From Motacilla alba alba (Eukaryota > Chordata > Aves > Passeriformes > Motacillidae), in the NCBI RefSeq assembly GCF_015832195.1, contig NC_052017.1, forward strand, positions 72,851,801 to 72,915,800: a stretch of 64,000 nucleotides of DNA, in the 5' to 3' direction. Positions 35,245 through 47,926 of this stretch are shown piece by piece. The position numbers were made by a program, and so were the translations under genes. The notes beneath the pieces were generated by a model. That model was not told the origin of the DNA. It saw only the letters and a list, made by a program, of their open reading frames with translations, and ran no database searches. Positions within the stretch are counted from its first letter, which is position 1. Each line of letters opens with the position of its first letter.

Positions 35245-37879
35245 AATATTATCTCATCTTTTATGTTGTGTGTCAAAATTTTCCCCTCCTTGCATGCTTA
35301 TACTACTCTCTATAATTTCTCAGTGATCTTTTCTTTTCCTGGGCCTTTATTTGTGGAGTTTAGGAACTGGAAGAAATACTGCAGCATAGGATTTCGCACT
35401 TATTATTTCCTTTATTTGCCATATTTATTCAGTTCTAGAACTAATTTTAGTTCTACACAAAGTGCACAGTAATGTAGATGTGAGCAGCATAGAATATAAT
35501 TATTTTCCTTTATCAACACCAGAAAAATACAGCATGGCAAGAAATAGCCAGATAATTTCAAGTGTCAAAACTTGAAAATAATTTCAATTCCCATTTTTTC
35601 CTTTTCTTTTTTAGTTTCTTTATTTACTTTTAACAATAATGTAATATTAAATGGGAAAAAATAACCTCACAGAAAATACAAGTTTCTGTACAGTTTAGAT
35701 TTTAGTATAAACTTTAAACATGGATTTTGGGGATAAGCCATGAATTTAGTGATATAATGGGTTCCTAGGAGTCTTTTTTTCTTTTTTTTTTCTTTTTGAA
35801 TGATTGCAGGTCAATCAAAATGGGAATCCTGTCTCTAAATGCTTTGTCATCAATTCAGAGGACATAAATATTATCTATTTGAATATATACACTAAACTAA
35901 TTCCAAGACTGAGGAAAAATGTTACAGATTAAAATTATGTTTTCAGATAACTTAAAAGAATATGTTGAAAGAATTTCACTGAAGTAATTTTGTTTTCTTT
36001 TGAGTATTGTTTCTGTACTTTATTTGATGTTGTAGAATTACAGAAAGACTGAATAATTCAGTCTGCTGTGGACGGTTGCCCAACATCCTGCTCAAAGCAA
36101 GTTCAGCTTTGGGATCACCAGTCTGCATATACTCATAACTTCCTCTTTCCTACAAAATGGCTATGAGGCCTGAGGGTCCTTAATTCTTACAGCCCATAAC
36201 CCATATTTGAATTAAAACAATTTGAAATTAAAATTATTATTTTGCTGAGCTAAAGGGTCACTTTTACAGTTCCTAATCTTGCGTGACCTAAGCACAGTAA
36301 CCTTGATTTACAATGCCATAAGCTGATATTTAAGCAGTGTTCACTCATTAAGCACTAATTTTAAATTCCTCTGTAATAAGCATTTAGCTTGCCAAAGTCT
36401 TATACAATGTCATATATTTTTAGGTCTCTGACATACAAAATTCCCTTGTACCACAGAAAAAAATTTGCATGACTCTGAGTGTACAAGTTTCTCAAATGAC
36501 TGGCCTTTGCAGCATTATAAAAAGCTTAACCCCCGTGAGCAATCCTAAGGATCAAGGAATGTTCCCTTTGTACAGGGCTTTTATTAATGTCTTATGACTG
36601 AGTAGTGAGCAGTAATGAACTGCATGTACTGAAGCAAAACCTCAAGAAAAACACGTTTTCTGTTCCCATGCCTTTGGGTGCTTTAACACAGCTTCTGGTC
36701 AGAGCTCTCGCTCACAGTTTGAATAAAAGATGTAATTCATAGGGCCTTCTAACAACTGAGATTTTTATGTATGTATGTGAGCACAATCCTGTCTTGCCCA
36801 CACATTATCAGCACATAGCTTGTATCTGTCTTGGCACAAAATGGAATGAACACTACAATCCAATTGGCACTAGCAATTCCTAGAAACTGTAACATGAGAT
36901 GAACTCAACTGAGTCCAGAGATGAGCAAATTTTAAGCTACTCCTTACAATAGCCTGACCACAAGTCAAACAGGAGTGATGATTAGGTTTACTAATATTTA
37001 CATCATACAGAAATTCACAGCTTTCCAGGAATATGCTGTGTGCTACCGCGCTGAGTCTTGAGCAATCCTTGCTACAGAGACAAAAAAGGAAAACATTCCA
37101 GGGAGGAACTAGGACACTGGTTCTTTTATTTGCTGCTTATATTTTGATTTTCCTATCTCCCAAGTCATAACAATGAGGCTTTCAGCCTTGATGTGTAATC
37201 CATACCAGTACATGGACTCACATCACCAGTGAATGATGCATTTATCACTCCCATTTCTTTAAAGAAACACAGTGCTAAGTGGGAATCACCAAAGGAGACA
37301 TGCATTGGACAGTCTGTGAGAGACACTTCAAAATAAATTTTCCTGGTTGGCAGAAATGAGGCCTTCTCTAAAACCAAATTTAAAATATTTTGTCAGCCTT
37401 TAAACCAGACGTACATGCCCTACACAGACAGCCACAAAACCCTAGGGTCTAATGTACAGAGTTGTCAAGAAAAGGAAGCTTTATTCAGCAGAACAGAATC
37501 ACTAGACAGTAATTCTGTTTCCTTTACAATGGAAACAAATTTGGTATGTTGTAAACTTTTTGATATGGCAATTAAAGCACAGATTAACACACTGTTTCCA
37601 TATTTCCTTTCCGACGCTGTAGTCATTATAGAAGGGCATTGTTTATGATTCCAAATCCCTTTTCATCTCAAGTTCTTCCTAGCCCACCTCAGATGAAACT
37701 GTTTTAATATAGAAAAATGATAGTTCTTCCAGGAAATGAAAAATGAAAGAATTAGACTGGTAATCCATAGAAATTACTCTTACTTAAATAAAACTAAAAA
37801 ACTTAATAGGAACCATGATTTCACAGCTTTAGATAGTAGCGAGAAAAGTGACAGCCTCTCCCTGTTCTTGTCTGTAACA
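35245..37879. other. Unique AT-rich DNA
   Basis: No gene, RNA or interspersed repeat recognised. Short T-rich tracts near 35775-35800 are the only simple sequence. Confidence 0.5.
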
Positions 37880-38022
37880 ACTCAAGTAGGTTAGAGCATG
37901 GTGCTAATAACACCAAGGTTGTGGGTTTGATCCCTTTGTGGGCCATTCACTGAAGAATTTGCCTTGATGATCCTGGTGAGTCCCTTCCAGTTCAGAATAT
38001 TCTGTGATTCTGTGATTCTATG
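37880..38022 (+). mobile_element. tRNA-Ile-headed, CR1-tailed SINE (TguSINE1-like)
   Basis: The head (37881-37945) carries AGGTTAGAGCATGG, the anticodon arm GGTGCTAATAACACC with an AAT anticodon in place (tRNA-Ile), a B box GGTTTGATCC at 37924-37933 and the GGGCCA acceptor end. The tail has CTTGATGATCCTGGTGAGTC, CCCTTCCAGTTCAGAAT and a clean CR1-type end TTCTGTGATTCTGTGATTCT (38000-38019). It is better preserved than the copy at 22.7 kb, which suggests a younger insertion. The promoter boxes belong to an internal RNA polymerase III promoter. The 5' acceptor strand is degraded, so it is not a tRNA gene. Confidence 0.92.
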
Positions 38023-41000
38023 AAATACATAAACTTTTTCTCTTTTCCTACTTCCCACTGTGCATGACTTTAAGCTGTAAAAACAGACTCCTCAGTAAAT
38101 CCTACATACACAACAACCTGAAGAAATTTCACTCTAGCTAAGTGTAAAAGGTGATGTTTTCAAGTACTGGATAAGCCACTCACACAAAAGAGCTCTACAG
38201 AACAATCTACAAGAAGAAATAAAGCAGTCAGGGTCAGAGTTTATGTACTCCTTTTTAGGCCCTTCTCACTGTAATGAGTGTGCAATAGTTCTGGCTCTGT
38301 TAACCTCGTCTTATTTTAGCTAGACTTTATTTGATCCAAAAATACAGTGAGTTTTCTTCTTAGATGAGATAAGGCCCTGTGACCTAGCTGTGAGAAAGCA
38401 AAGAGCAGAAGCATGACAGGACTACATTATTTCTGAAAGTACAAAGAAATAGCAGTGTGTGCCTGGAGACATCTGTGTGGAAGTTCAGTGTGCGTGAGCC
38501 ACTCATGACCTTGGGCTCCAATTGGAGGCACTTACTACATGGAGAGGTACCTTCTCCCTGGTGCTCTTCTACAGCCACCCTCCCTCCCACCATGTCTGGG
38601 CTGACACAGCAATGGCCTAATTCCTTCTTTTGCAGGCTCAGACTTCTTATCCAGTGGGTTTCTTCTCCATACCATTTCTTCAACCTGGTCTCAGGTGTGC
38701 CATCCCCTCCACACATTCTGACACTATTTTCTACTACCTTTTTAACGTGGGTCCTTTTTCACATGAAAGTCCTGAAGAGGTAAAATATAAATCTCACACA
38801 CAAACTTTTCTATTGTTTTGTTGGGGTTTTTCTTCCATATTCTGAAAGAAACCACAAAAAATTTATAATCTCTGATTTTTCTAAACCTATATGACATTTT
38901 GGCCTTTCCATAGTGCTCATCATTCTGCCAAGCAGCCTTTAAATGACTTCATTGATATTAATAAATACACATTTAAGTAGACTTAGAGAATGTTATTTTC
39001 TTGTATCTTGTCCACAGTATCGTCTTCTTTTTCACCTAAGCAGATTAGTATTTTTGGATTTCAGTCATATGGATTCCTCAAGAGACAGACATGGAACCAA
39101 ATAACATCCGTTTTTCATCACAAACAGCTACCACATAACTAAAAGCCACACAACTACCCTATCAAAGTGACTTTTAAACTTTGCACACAAATATATAAGC
39201 TTAGAGAAGGAAGTTTCCAGAGCTCCATGGAGTAACCATAAAAATGAAAAAGTACCTTTTTCTGATACTGTGCTTTCTATGAAGTTTCTAAATTTGGAAC
39301 TAAGTTTGAATTAGAATTTGAAGTGAGTTTAAGATGTAATAAGTACTAGTGAATAATTTTATAAGTTGAGGTTTCTGTGATCAAAGTATCTCCTAGCTTT
39401 ATACTTCATCCCACTCAGGAATGGATACTGGTGCATAATTCCACATTGTATGGACTTTCAACTGCAAAGTGTGATAATTTATGAGTAAATTTTGCTGTAC
39501 TTCCACTTCTATTGTTCAGAAGCAGAGGATAAAAAGACCCTAATTATTTTTGGTTTTGTATGAGACATGCTTTAAACTGAGAAGTGTAGAAGTAGAAAAT
39601 ACTCCAAATATATAGGCAAACTTAAACCAAGTTGATCTTCATAATTATTTATTCTCTTGACAGAAGTTTACAGTGACTGTGTAGAATTAGGAAGAACAAA
39701 ATATCACAGTGACACTTCTGAAGCATGTGGAAAGCCTTTTGCTGCACTAAAGAAATGACTGAGATAGGCCAACTGTATATTTCAGAGTAAAAAATCCCAA
39801 CAAATTATTAAATATAGATAATGTACAGAACTGCTGCCCAAGTAACAAGAAAATTTACTATTCAACAGTATAAAAAAAAAAAAAGGTTTTGTTCCCACTC
39901 CTTTCCTTCTGAAAAACAAGTAAAATGAAAAGGCCAGGTTACAGCACTATGTTGATCAGCCATGGTGATAAATATAAGTTATTACTAAAATCAACAGACT
40001 TCCATTTATTTGCTTGAAATCATGAGCTACATACCAATTTAAGTGCAAAATGGACACTTAGAGGAAACTACGAAGGTTCAGAAATATTGATAGACTTTCT
40101 AATACTGGGAAACTTTATCTATATTTTAAACCATGCAAAGATCAAATTCTTCAGGCTAAAAGCAAAGCTTTCACACACAGATAGGGAGATAACTAAGGCC
40201 TATATAATATGCTGAAAATTTCCTAAACTTAACATATTGACCTTTAAATCTCCAATCAGAAAATTATGGTAAATAATAATGCTACTGAATAAAGTAACTG
40301 AATAATGCTACTGAATAAAATAACTTACTAAAGTAGCTTTCATTGCAGTTTTGACTTTGAAAAATACATTTTGCAAACATACTTTAAAACATCACAAACA
40401 AATCCTGATGGAACAATGATTTTACAACTTCCGTCTATAAGCAATAATGTGTGCTATATTTTTGTTATATCAAAGATCCAGAGCTATAAGAAACATTCTG
40501 TTCCTGTCCACTACCCTTATTTTTGAAACAGAAATGTGTTTTACTATGGCATGACTCTTTGATAGCATGCATGTTTCTTCATCAGCTTGGTAAAAAAATA
40601 CAAGCAGAAAAATATGTCCCAAATGCTATAAGCACCTAATCCTAAGCACTATCCTAATGAAAATATGAAGCCATTGATTACAAAACTATATAAAAGCATG
40701 TAATCAAGATACTCTTGAATGGAAAATGTCCTTGTATATTAAAAGAAAATAAAATTGGCTTAGATATTTTGGGGCCACCCAAGAAGCCTCCTGTTAGTAG
40801 CTTGTTAACTTTCTTTAGAATGGCCATTTTTAACTCATACCAAATAGCCAGTGAAAGATTGAACTATAGCCTGGCCCAAAATAGAGAGGTTTTCCTTTCT
40901 TCCATTGTATACCATCTATTAAATTGCCATTGAATTTAAAATGCCACAGATCTGAGTATTCTCATTTTATACACCATTCATTTGCTTTCAGGCACTTAGA

Positions 41001-41991
41001 GTATTTAGCTACCCAAGAATAAATGTCAAGAGAAGTAAAATAATATTGTTTCACTTTCAAATCAGTGCACTGTCTTTTGGAAGCCCTTCACTTCCATATC
41101 CCCCTGGAAAGACCTTTCTTACCCCTAAGAGCCTGGAGAGACATGTATAAACTTTTCACAGTGTTTGGTCTGGCCTACTTCTCTCTTCTTTTTCAGAAAT
41201 CAGTTGTGATAGTTTACCAATCTCTAGTGAAGCTTGGCTCCTGAGTCTCAAGTGCTTATGTTCCATAGGCTAGAACCAATATTGCCTATCTGTTTTGAAA
41301 GTATTGCAAAACTTCTATAAATCATCATAGGTCCTGGTTTTTTGTGTTTTTGTTTTTTTTTTTGAATAAAGGTAGCCAGTGACAAACATTTATAATCAAG
41401 ACAACTTTTATTAACAAATACGTAAGAATTCCATATAATCTTACCATATCCAGGAGCCTAATTTTACAAATGCCAAATTTTACAGGAAAACAAGAACAGA
41501 CAACACACAAAATTGCTCATGGAATCCTATACTGTCTCAAAAAGGCATCTGCAACTGTCTGCTGAGTTATTTACAGAAGATGATGCGTAATGTTTATCTT
41601 CTCTATTAGACAGATGTTACTTTAGATGGAGCTTTATTTTTCATTTTTGAAACACTGATTTCAACAATATTCTGTAAACCTACAAATCTGAACTTCTATT
41701 CAATATTTTAGTAATCACTCTGGAATATCTCTTCGTAAAAAATACCTTTTTATGATCAGCATTCTTTGTGAAAGAATGAACATTGTATATTCTCTGTTTC
41801 TTGATAAAATTTGAGAGAAAGACTGCTTTTAAAAGTCAAGGGAATTGTCACCTATAATTTTCATACATATCAATGTCCCAGCATTCTTTTAAATCACATA
41901 TTCTGTGCAATTGACAGGAAGTGTTAGATAATGCAGATCTGAAACACGTCACTGTTATAGGTAAAATGCCAATTAGGCCGAATCAATAATT
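38023..41991. other. Unique AT-rich DNA
   Basis: No gene or interspersed repeat recognised. Two overlapping antiparallel frames of about 110 codons at 38384-38783 show no family resemblance. There is a 26-bp tandem duplication at 40275-40326 and a T-rich tract near 41337-41362. Confidence 0.5.
40275..40326. repeat. 26-bp tandem duplication
   Basis: Two head-to-tail copies (40275-40300, 40301-40326), both opening AATAATGCTACTGAATAAA, with two mismatches. A recent local duplication. Confidence 0.9.
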
Positions 41992-42716
41992 TGTGAAAGC
42001 CAAATTATAATAATAATAAAAAATAGAATTTATTTCGCATATCGAGATACAATTTGTGCCAGCCACAAATCAAAAGGAACAGGGCCGATCCTGGGTCTCG
42101 GCTCTGAGTGAACGCAGATCTGACCCCTTCGCACATCAGACCTGGTGAGTTCACAAAGTCTGCTCGAATCAGTCCTGGTTTTATACTCTTTTACTTGCCC
42201 GAAGCTACTTTTCCTTTGTCCTTTTCTTAGTCTGACAAGCTTCCCGATGTTTCTCCAGTGTAGAAGAATTCTATCAGATGGGTTAACAGTGCCGAGAGTC
42301 CAGAGTCTCTGGAATATTCATGCTGTCCTCTTGCTCTCTGTTCACGTGTGCAGATACCTGCCTCCCCCTTGAACAAAAGCTGCTTTGCAATACACAAACC
42401 GCGTCAGAGAATACATACATGTTGGATAGAGTTTACAGGAATTGGGCTTTTACATGCTAGTAAGTTTCTCGGAATCGGCTCTTCATAATGTTATCTCTGG
42501 TTATCAGTGGCCATGATAGGCCGCTGATGTCTTGGGCATTCCCGGGCTTAGTTAGGAGTTCTGCAGTAGGGAGCTTCTCCTTCACTTGCTAATTTAGACC
42601 TCTACTCAGTGTACAACTGTGGATACTGTGTTTCAGTGAGGTATGACATAACCAGTTTCCCAATCCCTGGGACGGCTTTGCAATCCTGAGTGGTTTTGTG
42701 TCAGACCCTAGTGACA
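41992..42716 (-). mobile_element. LTR, minus strand, family unknown
   Basis: The minus strand shows a promoter-like GAGTATAAAACC (TATA at 42179-42185), a leader of about 145 bp, the AATAAA signal (complement at 42029-42034), an AT-only U5 tail and the end GGCTTTCACA at 41992. The proposed outer end, TGTCACTAGGG (complement ending 42716), gives TG...CA ends and a 725-bp element. No target-site duplication is evident, so the outer edge is uncertain and may reach the tandem repeat at 42754. The order TATA, poly(A) signal, end is clear. Base composition is more GC-rich than the flanks. Confidence 0.75.
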
Positions 42717-42753
42717 TGACTGGACATGTATCCTAGTATATTATATCCTTCCT

Positions 42754-42853
42754 AAGTATAATCATATTTATTCAAACAGGAATTCTAATACACTTATAGC
42801 ATGAAGTATAATCATATTTATTCGAACATGAATTTTAATATGTTCATAACATA
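42754..42853. repeat. 50-bp tandem duplication
   Basis: Two copies (42754-42803, 42804-42853) both begin AAGTATAATCATATTTATTC and diverge more in their second halves. They lie just outside the LTR-like element. Confidence 0.85.
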
Positions 42854-44001
42854 ACAATAATAAAGACAGTGAATAACAGTTCATTGGCAGATTTATTTTG
42901 GGTTTCAGTAACACTATCATGCTATTTAAACATCATATTTCTTAGACATTTCCAAAATGCTTTGATGTAGAAAGCCTCCTTTTTTCTTATTGTCAATGCT
43001 GTACATGTAAAGAAAATGAACTGAAATACATGCCATCTGGATAATCAAACTATTAAAGTTAGCAATCCTCTTCTATTAAACCATCTTGCGTTTGGTTTTA
43101 AAATTCATAGTTTATTTGAAGAAAATTGTCAGCATCCTATTCATATCGGATTTGAAGGGACACTAATTTGTTATTCAAATTCATAGTAGTGCCTTTAGTA
43201 TAGGCATTCAATAAGCCCACAAGCTAATAAATTATAAATAAATAAAATATTCTGATTTACAGCACATGTCCTTAAAGCAAATAGATAAGATGAGAGATAA
43301 GGGGAAGGAGCTCAAAAGTAATTTCATCACAGTAAGTATGTAACCCCTTAAATTTAAAACTATCTGGGATGACTTCATTTGTAAGACACTCATGGATGAG
43401 TTTTGAGCTGGAATTTTTATGAAGGCATCTATCACACATAGCTTGATTTTACATATCTAATTCTTACTTTTAAAAAAGAATTTTCTCTTGAGCAAAACTA
43501 GAGTCCATATTGATTTTTTTTTTGTCGTTGGTGGTGGTGGTTTGTTTGGTTGGTTTTTTGGTTTTTTTGGGTTTTTTTTTGGTGTTACAGCTATAAAGAA
43601 ATAGACCTTTTTCAAATGGGAGTTTGCATGTTTACATTTTTATTTTCCCAAGTGAATGCTAGGTAAAATTTCAGGTACAAAATAAGTTATAAATGAAAAA
43701 TTGTGCAGTTAAATCTTTAACTACCTTATTGAAAGAAAAAAACAAAACCAAAGTGCTATTTGTTTTGAATTTTATGTCTGGGAAAATATTCATACCAGAC
43801 ATTAGTGAGAAGGATTTAAATAAAAGCAGAAGAGGAAATGAGAATTTCTAATTATAAAATCTTGAGCATTGTCTGTCTGGAGATGGACAAGGTAATTGTA
43901 GATTTTGACATGAAATTCACTCACTTTGTGCCTCATTGACTCTGGGTACAAGATGTGCTTTTGAAGTGCACAAGTATACCACAAAAGATACCACAAAAGA
44001 T
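42854..44001. other. Unique AT-rich DNA with a G/T-only tract
   Basis: No gene recognised. A T/G-only tract lies at 43526-43583. A short duplication of ATACCACAAAAG (43976-43999) abuts the next LTR. Confidence 0.5.
43526..43583. repeat. G/T-only low-complexity tract
   Basis: Almost 60 bases made nearly only of T and G (GGTGG, TTTGG and TTGGG groups). It is the strand complement of an A/C tract of the kind also seen at 47880 and 50158. Confidence 0.8.
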
Positions 44002-44407
44002 CGTAGCAGCGACGGACCTGACACGGGAATAATGTGCATTGACTCCATGATTGCAGAAGGCTGATCAATTGCTTTATTAAGCTATACTATATTGCACCAT
44101 ACTGAACTATTCTATACTACACTATACTATAGTACTAAGAAGAAACTCATCACCCTTGCCAGTCACGACACACACGTGGATCCAATTGGTCAATGAATCA
44201 AACCACCGTCACCAGTGTCCAATTAAGAAATCCCTCTTTGGTAAGCAATCTCCATAACATATTCCACATCTGCACACCAACAGATGCAGCAAGTGGAGAT
44301 AAAAAAAAATTATATACTTTTTCTGAGCTTTCTCACAGCCTTCCCTAGGAAAATCCTGGGAAAGTCTTGTGTCTGTCTCTGTTCAGAGGATGTGGGAATA
44401 CCACACA
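44002..44407 (-). mobile_element. Solo LTR, passerine ERV family, minus strand
   Basis: The minus strand starts TGTGTGGTATTCCCACATCC and contains CCAGGATTTTCCT, GCTGTGAGAAAGCTCAG, GACCAATTGGATCC, a run of TATAGTATAG units, the AATAAA signal (complement at 44073-44078), CAGCCTTCTG and ATGGAGTCA, and ends ...GTCGCTGCTACG. It strongly resembles TguLTR-type elements as I remember them; the U3 start is unmistakable. The last bases seem mutated from CA to CG. Sequence to the right (44408-44600) may be a remnant of viral internal sequence, ending in a G-rich minus-strand tract (complement at about 44560-44586) like a polypurine tract. Confidence 0.87.
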
Positions 44408-47400
44408 CAGGAATATAAGGCAGCGATAAGAACACTGAGCAGTGGTTAACACACTCACAAACAGACAGCAAGGAATGTCAATGTCAACTATACCAAGAAA
44501 CAGCAAGCCCATCTAAGTCCCACTTTTTTTAAGACATGCAAGCAGTCTGCAGTGAGGTGAGGATGGGGCGGATTCCCCCACCCCCTGAAACAGCTCCCTG
44601 GAATTGCCAAGTCACCACCTTTAAATTGTAGAAAACAGAAATTATCTTGCTAGAGGCATAACTATAATGAGGTCATGATAAAAAGTAATGCAGAACCATT
44701 CAATCCTGCTCTCCCACAGAGCAGATAAATCTTGTCCCTGTGTCTAGATCTGCAAGTAACATATTCCTTAAGGAAATGATGAACATCCTAATCATGCAGA
44801 ATTCTCAGTCTCCTCCTTTTATTTTGTTGTAAATGTAATCTGATGGTATCAGTCTCACCTTTAAACCCCCTTTAAAATTCAAATAGATGTTACCATGTGC
44901 TCTAAGCAGATGTTGCTTAATGTTTATGGAAATCTTTGTATTTTATGTCCTGTTTGGCCATTTTTTAAGAAGTGAGGCTGGGGCTGCAGATCACATCTTA
45001 TTTGGAACACAATCTTGTGTTTTCTGCATCCTAAGCTGAACTTTGCTTGAAACTGAGTAGGGGGCACCTCCCAAAACAATCCCCAGAAACCACTAGAGAC
45101 CCTCAAAGAGGCCCGTGCAGATGCAGTCAGAAGTACTGCACAAGATAGCCCAAGCTAAATGACTGTATTATGTAGGTGGTAACTATGTATTAGATAGGAC
45201 GGTTTATGTAAATTTTAATGCATGAATTCTTTTTGTTTTCCTCCCTAGCATGCTCAATTTGTGGAAAACTTCGCCTAATTCCCTGCACAGTCTTCTTTCT
45301 AAACTTGCGTCATTGTCCATGTTTAGAGAATTATTAAAATTTGGCATCATTAGGATAAGGCTATTCTACATGATACAATTAAATTTCTGCATGGCTCACT
45401 CTCCCCCATTCTGCCACAGGTCAAAGACCTACTGCTCTCCTATTAAAGTTTTCTTTTAAAGAAAATAAAAATGAAATAAAATTTCTTGTTCTGTAATTAT
45501 TTTATTACTGTAAGAATTTGCAATGTTCTAATCTAAAATGTAGGAGGGTAGTACTTTTTCAACCTGTTACTATCTCTCTAAAATGTGTTCAATTTCAACA
45601 AGGCTACTGAAGGGCATAGTGAGAGGTTAAATGACTTTTCTAAGAAATGTGCTTTTAAACGTTGGTGAAATCCTGGGTTTTGTCTGATGTAAACCAAAAC
45701 ATAAATGTTTTCTTGAAGTGAAGAAGAACATTACCCATTCAAGCCAGTGGATGACCTGATTTCAAATGTTTTCCTATGCAAACACAAGAGTGATCTTTTC
45801 TATATGGAACAATTTCCTGAACAGCATTTTTTTCCTTATTTCTTGATGGTGCTTCCAAATAAACCTCTTATGGAACTAATCATATACTTGAAATGAATCA
45901 AACCTGTAACCAAACCTGTAATGAAACCCAGCTAAGATCAGGGCAGAAGAAATATTCTTCAGGGAAATTTACTAACTTGAAATGCTGCAACTGGATCTTA
46001 AGGCACCTAAATGTTTTCAGAGTATGTGACAGCTTTGAGCACCTATATTCTATGGATCTTTTTGTGGACCTGGGCCAACATAATTAAGAATTCTAACTGA
46101 TCCCACACAGCGGTTCAAATGAATTTTAACTTCCATTTTCAGCTTTCTAACCATGTACAAAGTAATGGACCCAAGGGAAAGATATAAATCCCTGTATTTC
46201 AGGCCAGACTGACCTCTAACTGTCAAGAGTTGAGAGGAAATTCTGTCTGGAAATGTTATGTCTTAATTGTCTCTTGCAGAGATTCTTGAGCTTTACTGTG
46301 AGGCACTAACCAGCAAAACTATTAGTTTGATTCAGAAAAGCATTGCCCATGCCAATGTCTGAGCTTTTCAGCTACTAGTCTCAAAAACTAGCAGATAAAT
46401 TTCAGTGGCCTAAGTACAAAACAGTAAGAAACAAAAAAGTTAAACTTAAAATATTTTTTATAAATAAATAATTGTATTAGTATAATGCTTTTCTACTATG
46501 AATACTAGAAATGAGAGCTATTTTTTGTTAGTGTTATAATGTTCATTAAAAAAATGCTGTCACTATATGCCTATTATTCTACATTTATAAAAGAATGAAT
46601 GCTGAGTGAGATTTTCAATCTCTAGTTCCTCTGAGGTACTCCAGTGTAATCAGGGAAAAATATATCTGAACACAAAATTTCCATGTGGACTCAATCAAGA
46701 AATGTTTCTTGATTTAAGAGGAATTTCTATATGAATGCAGCTCATCATCCATAGCAGGCAATTTAAAAAAACGACTTTTGTACAATCTTTTAAAATTGGA
46801 AATTATTTAAGATTTTTAAGATCTTAATGCAGGAAAAATATTGATCCCTGAAATGTTTTTGCACTGGTTTTTTGAATAGTAAAACTTTTAAAATATGTTA
46901 GAAAAAGTGTTAATGTAGAAACTAGAACTGCCTAAGTGCTGTCAGCTAAATATACAGTGGAGGGAACCCCAAACTTTTATCTATATAGTTTGCATGTGAG
47001 CCTTTTTATGATTCTGTTAGTTGTGCAATATCTACAAAGATTTCCGAGTCTGATTGCTATTTTAAAATTAAGCAGGATAACAAGCCTTATTTCATATAAG
47101 AAAGTCTTTGTTCAAGGATTAACACCTTTCAATAAGACCAATAAGGTAATCACTAGAGATATGTGCAGTACCTTTACCAGTCAGCATTCAGGAAATAGTA
47201 ATAGATTTATTTAAGATTAATTTTAGTTATTTTAATATGAAAGATTTCATAGTGGTTTAGTTCTTTAAAAATATTTATAGGCAAGAAACAATAGCACTTA
47301 TGGGACTGGTGTGTTTGCTATTACCTAGTGGCTCTTTAGGATTTAGCTCTGGCAAAATCTCCCTGACACTTCATTCTTGTTGTTATCCTGTGCGCTAATT

Positions 47401-47877
47401 ATCGCTCTTGTCTTGCTGGACTTCTGAGACTCTAAAACACATGTATTGAAAAAGTGTGCTTTGCCATTTGGGGCTGTCATTATCCATCCTTTACACTCCT
47501 TAATTCCTATGAGAACACTAGCCTAAAAGAGAAGTTGTCTAGATTGGAGCAGAAAGTTAAAACAGGACTGGCATCTGGATTCAGGTAAGTCTTGAGCATT
47601 TTACATAAGTGCTGAAATATTTGAAAAGAATTCTATCTTTCAATTTCATGAAAAGTCCAATTTTTCAGCAAGAAATGATGAAGCTATTGAAACCATGTAT
47701 ATTTGGGGGGGTGGTTATTAGCTATTTTTTGCTTTTTTTCCTTGTTAAGAAGAAAGACGTTTTTATATAAACAGATAGACGGGAAAAATTTTGTTCTGTA
47801 AACTCTACGGGAAATACAGCCCTCTTAATCTTTGCTCTTCCTTCTCCTGAATTATTAGGAAGCGTTAAAAAGCAAAG

Positions 47878-47926
47878 AAAACAAACAAAAAAACCAAACC
47901 AAAACAACAACAACAACAACAAAACC
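47878..47926. repeat. A/C-only low-complexity tract with (CAA)n
   Basis: CAAA, CCAAA and five CAA units in succession, with no G or T. Confidence 0.85.

Noticed and set aside
37880..37945. A tRNA-Ile gene
   Set aside because: The 5' acceptor strand is degraded and the body continues directly into a CR1 3' tail, so it is a SINE head. The same holds for 22666-22730.
38384..38783. Antiparallel 108- and 110-codon frames
   Set aside because: The two strands shadow each other and neither shows a known family.
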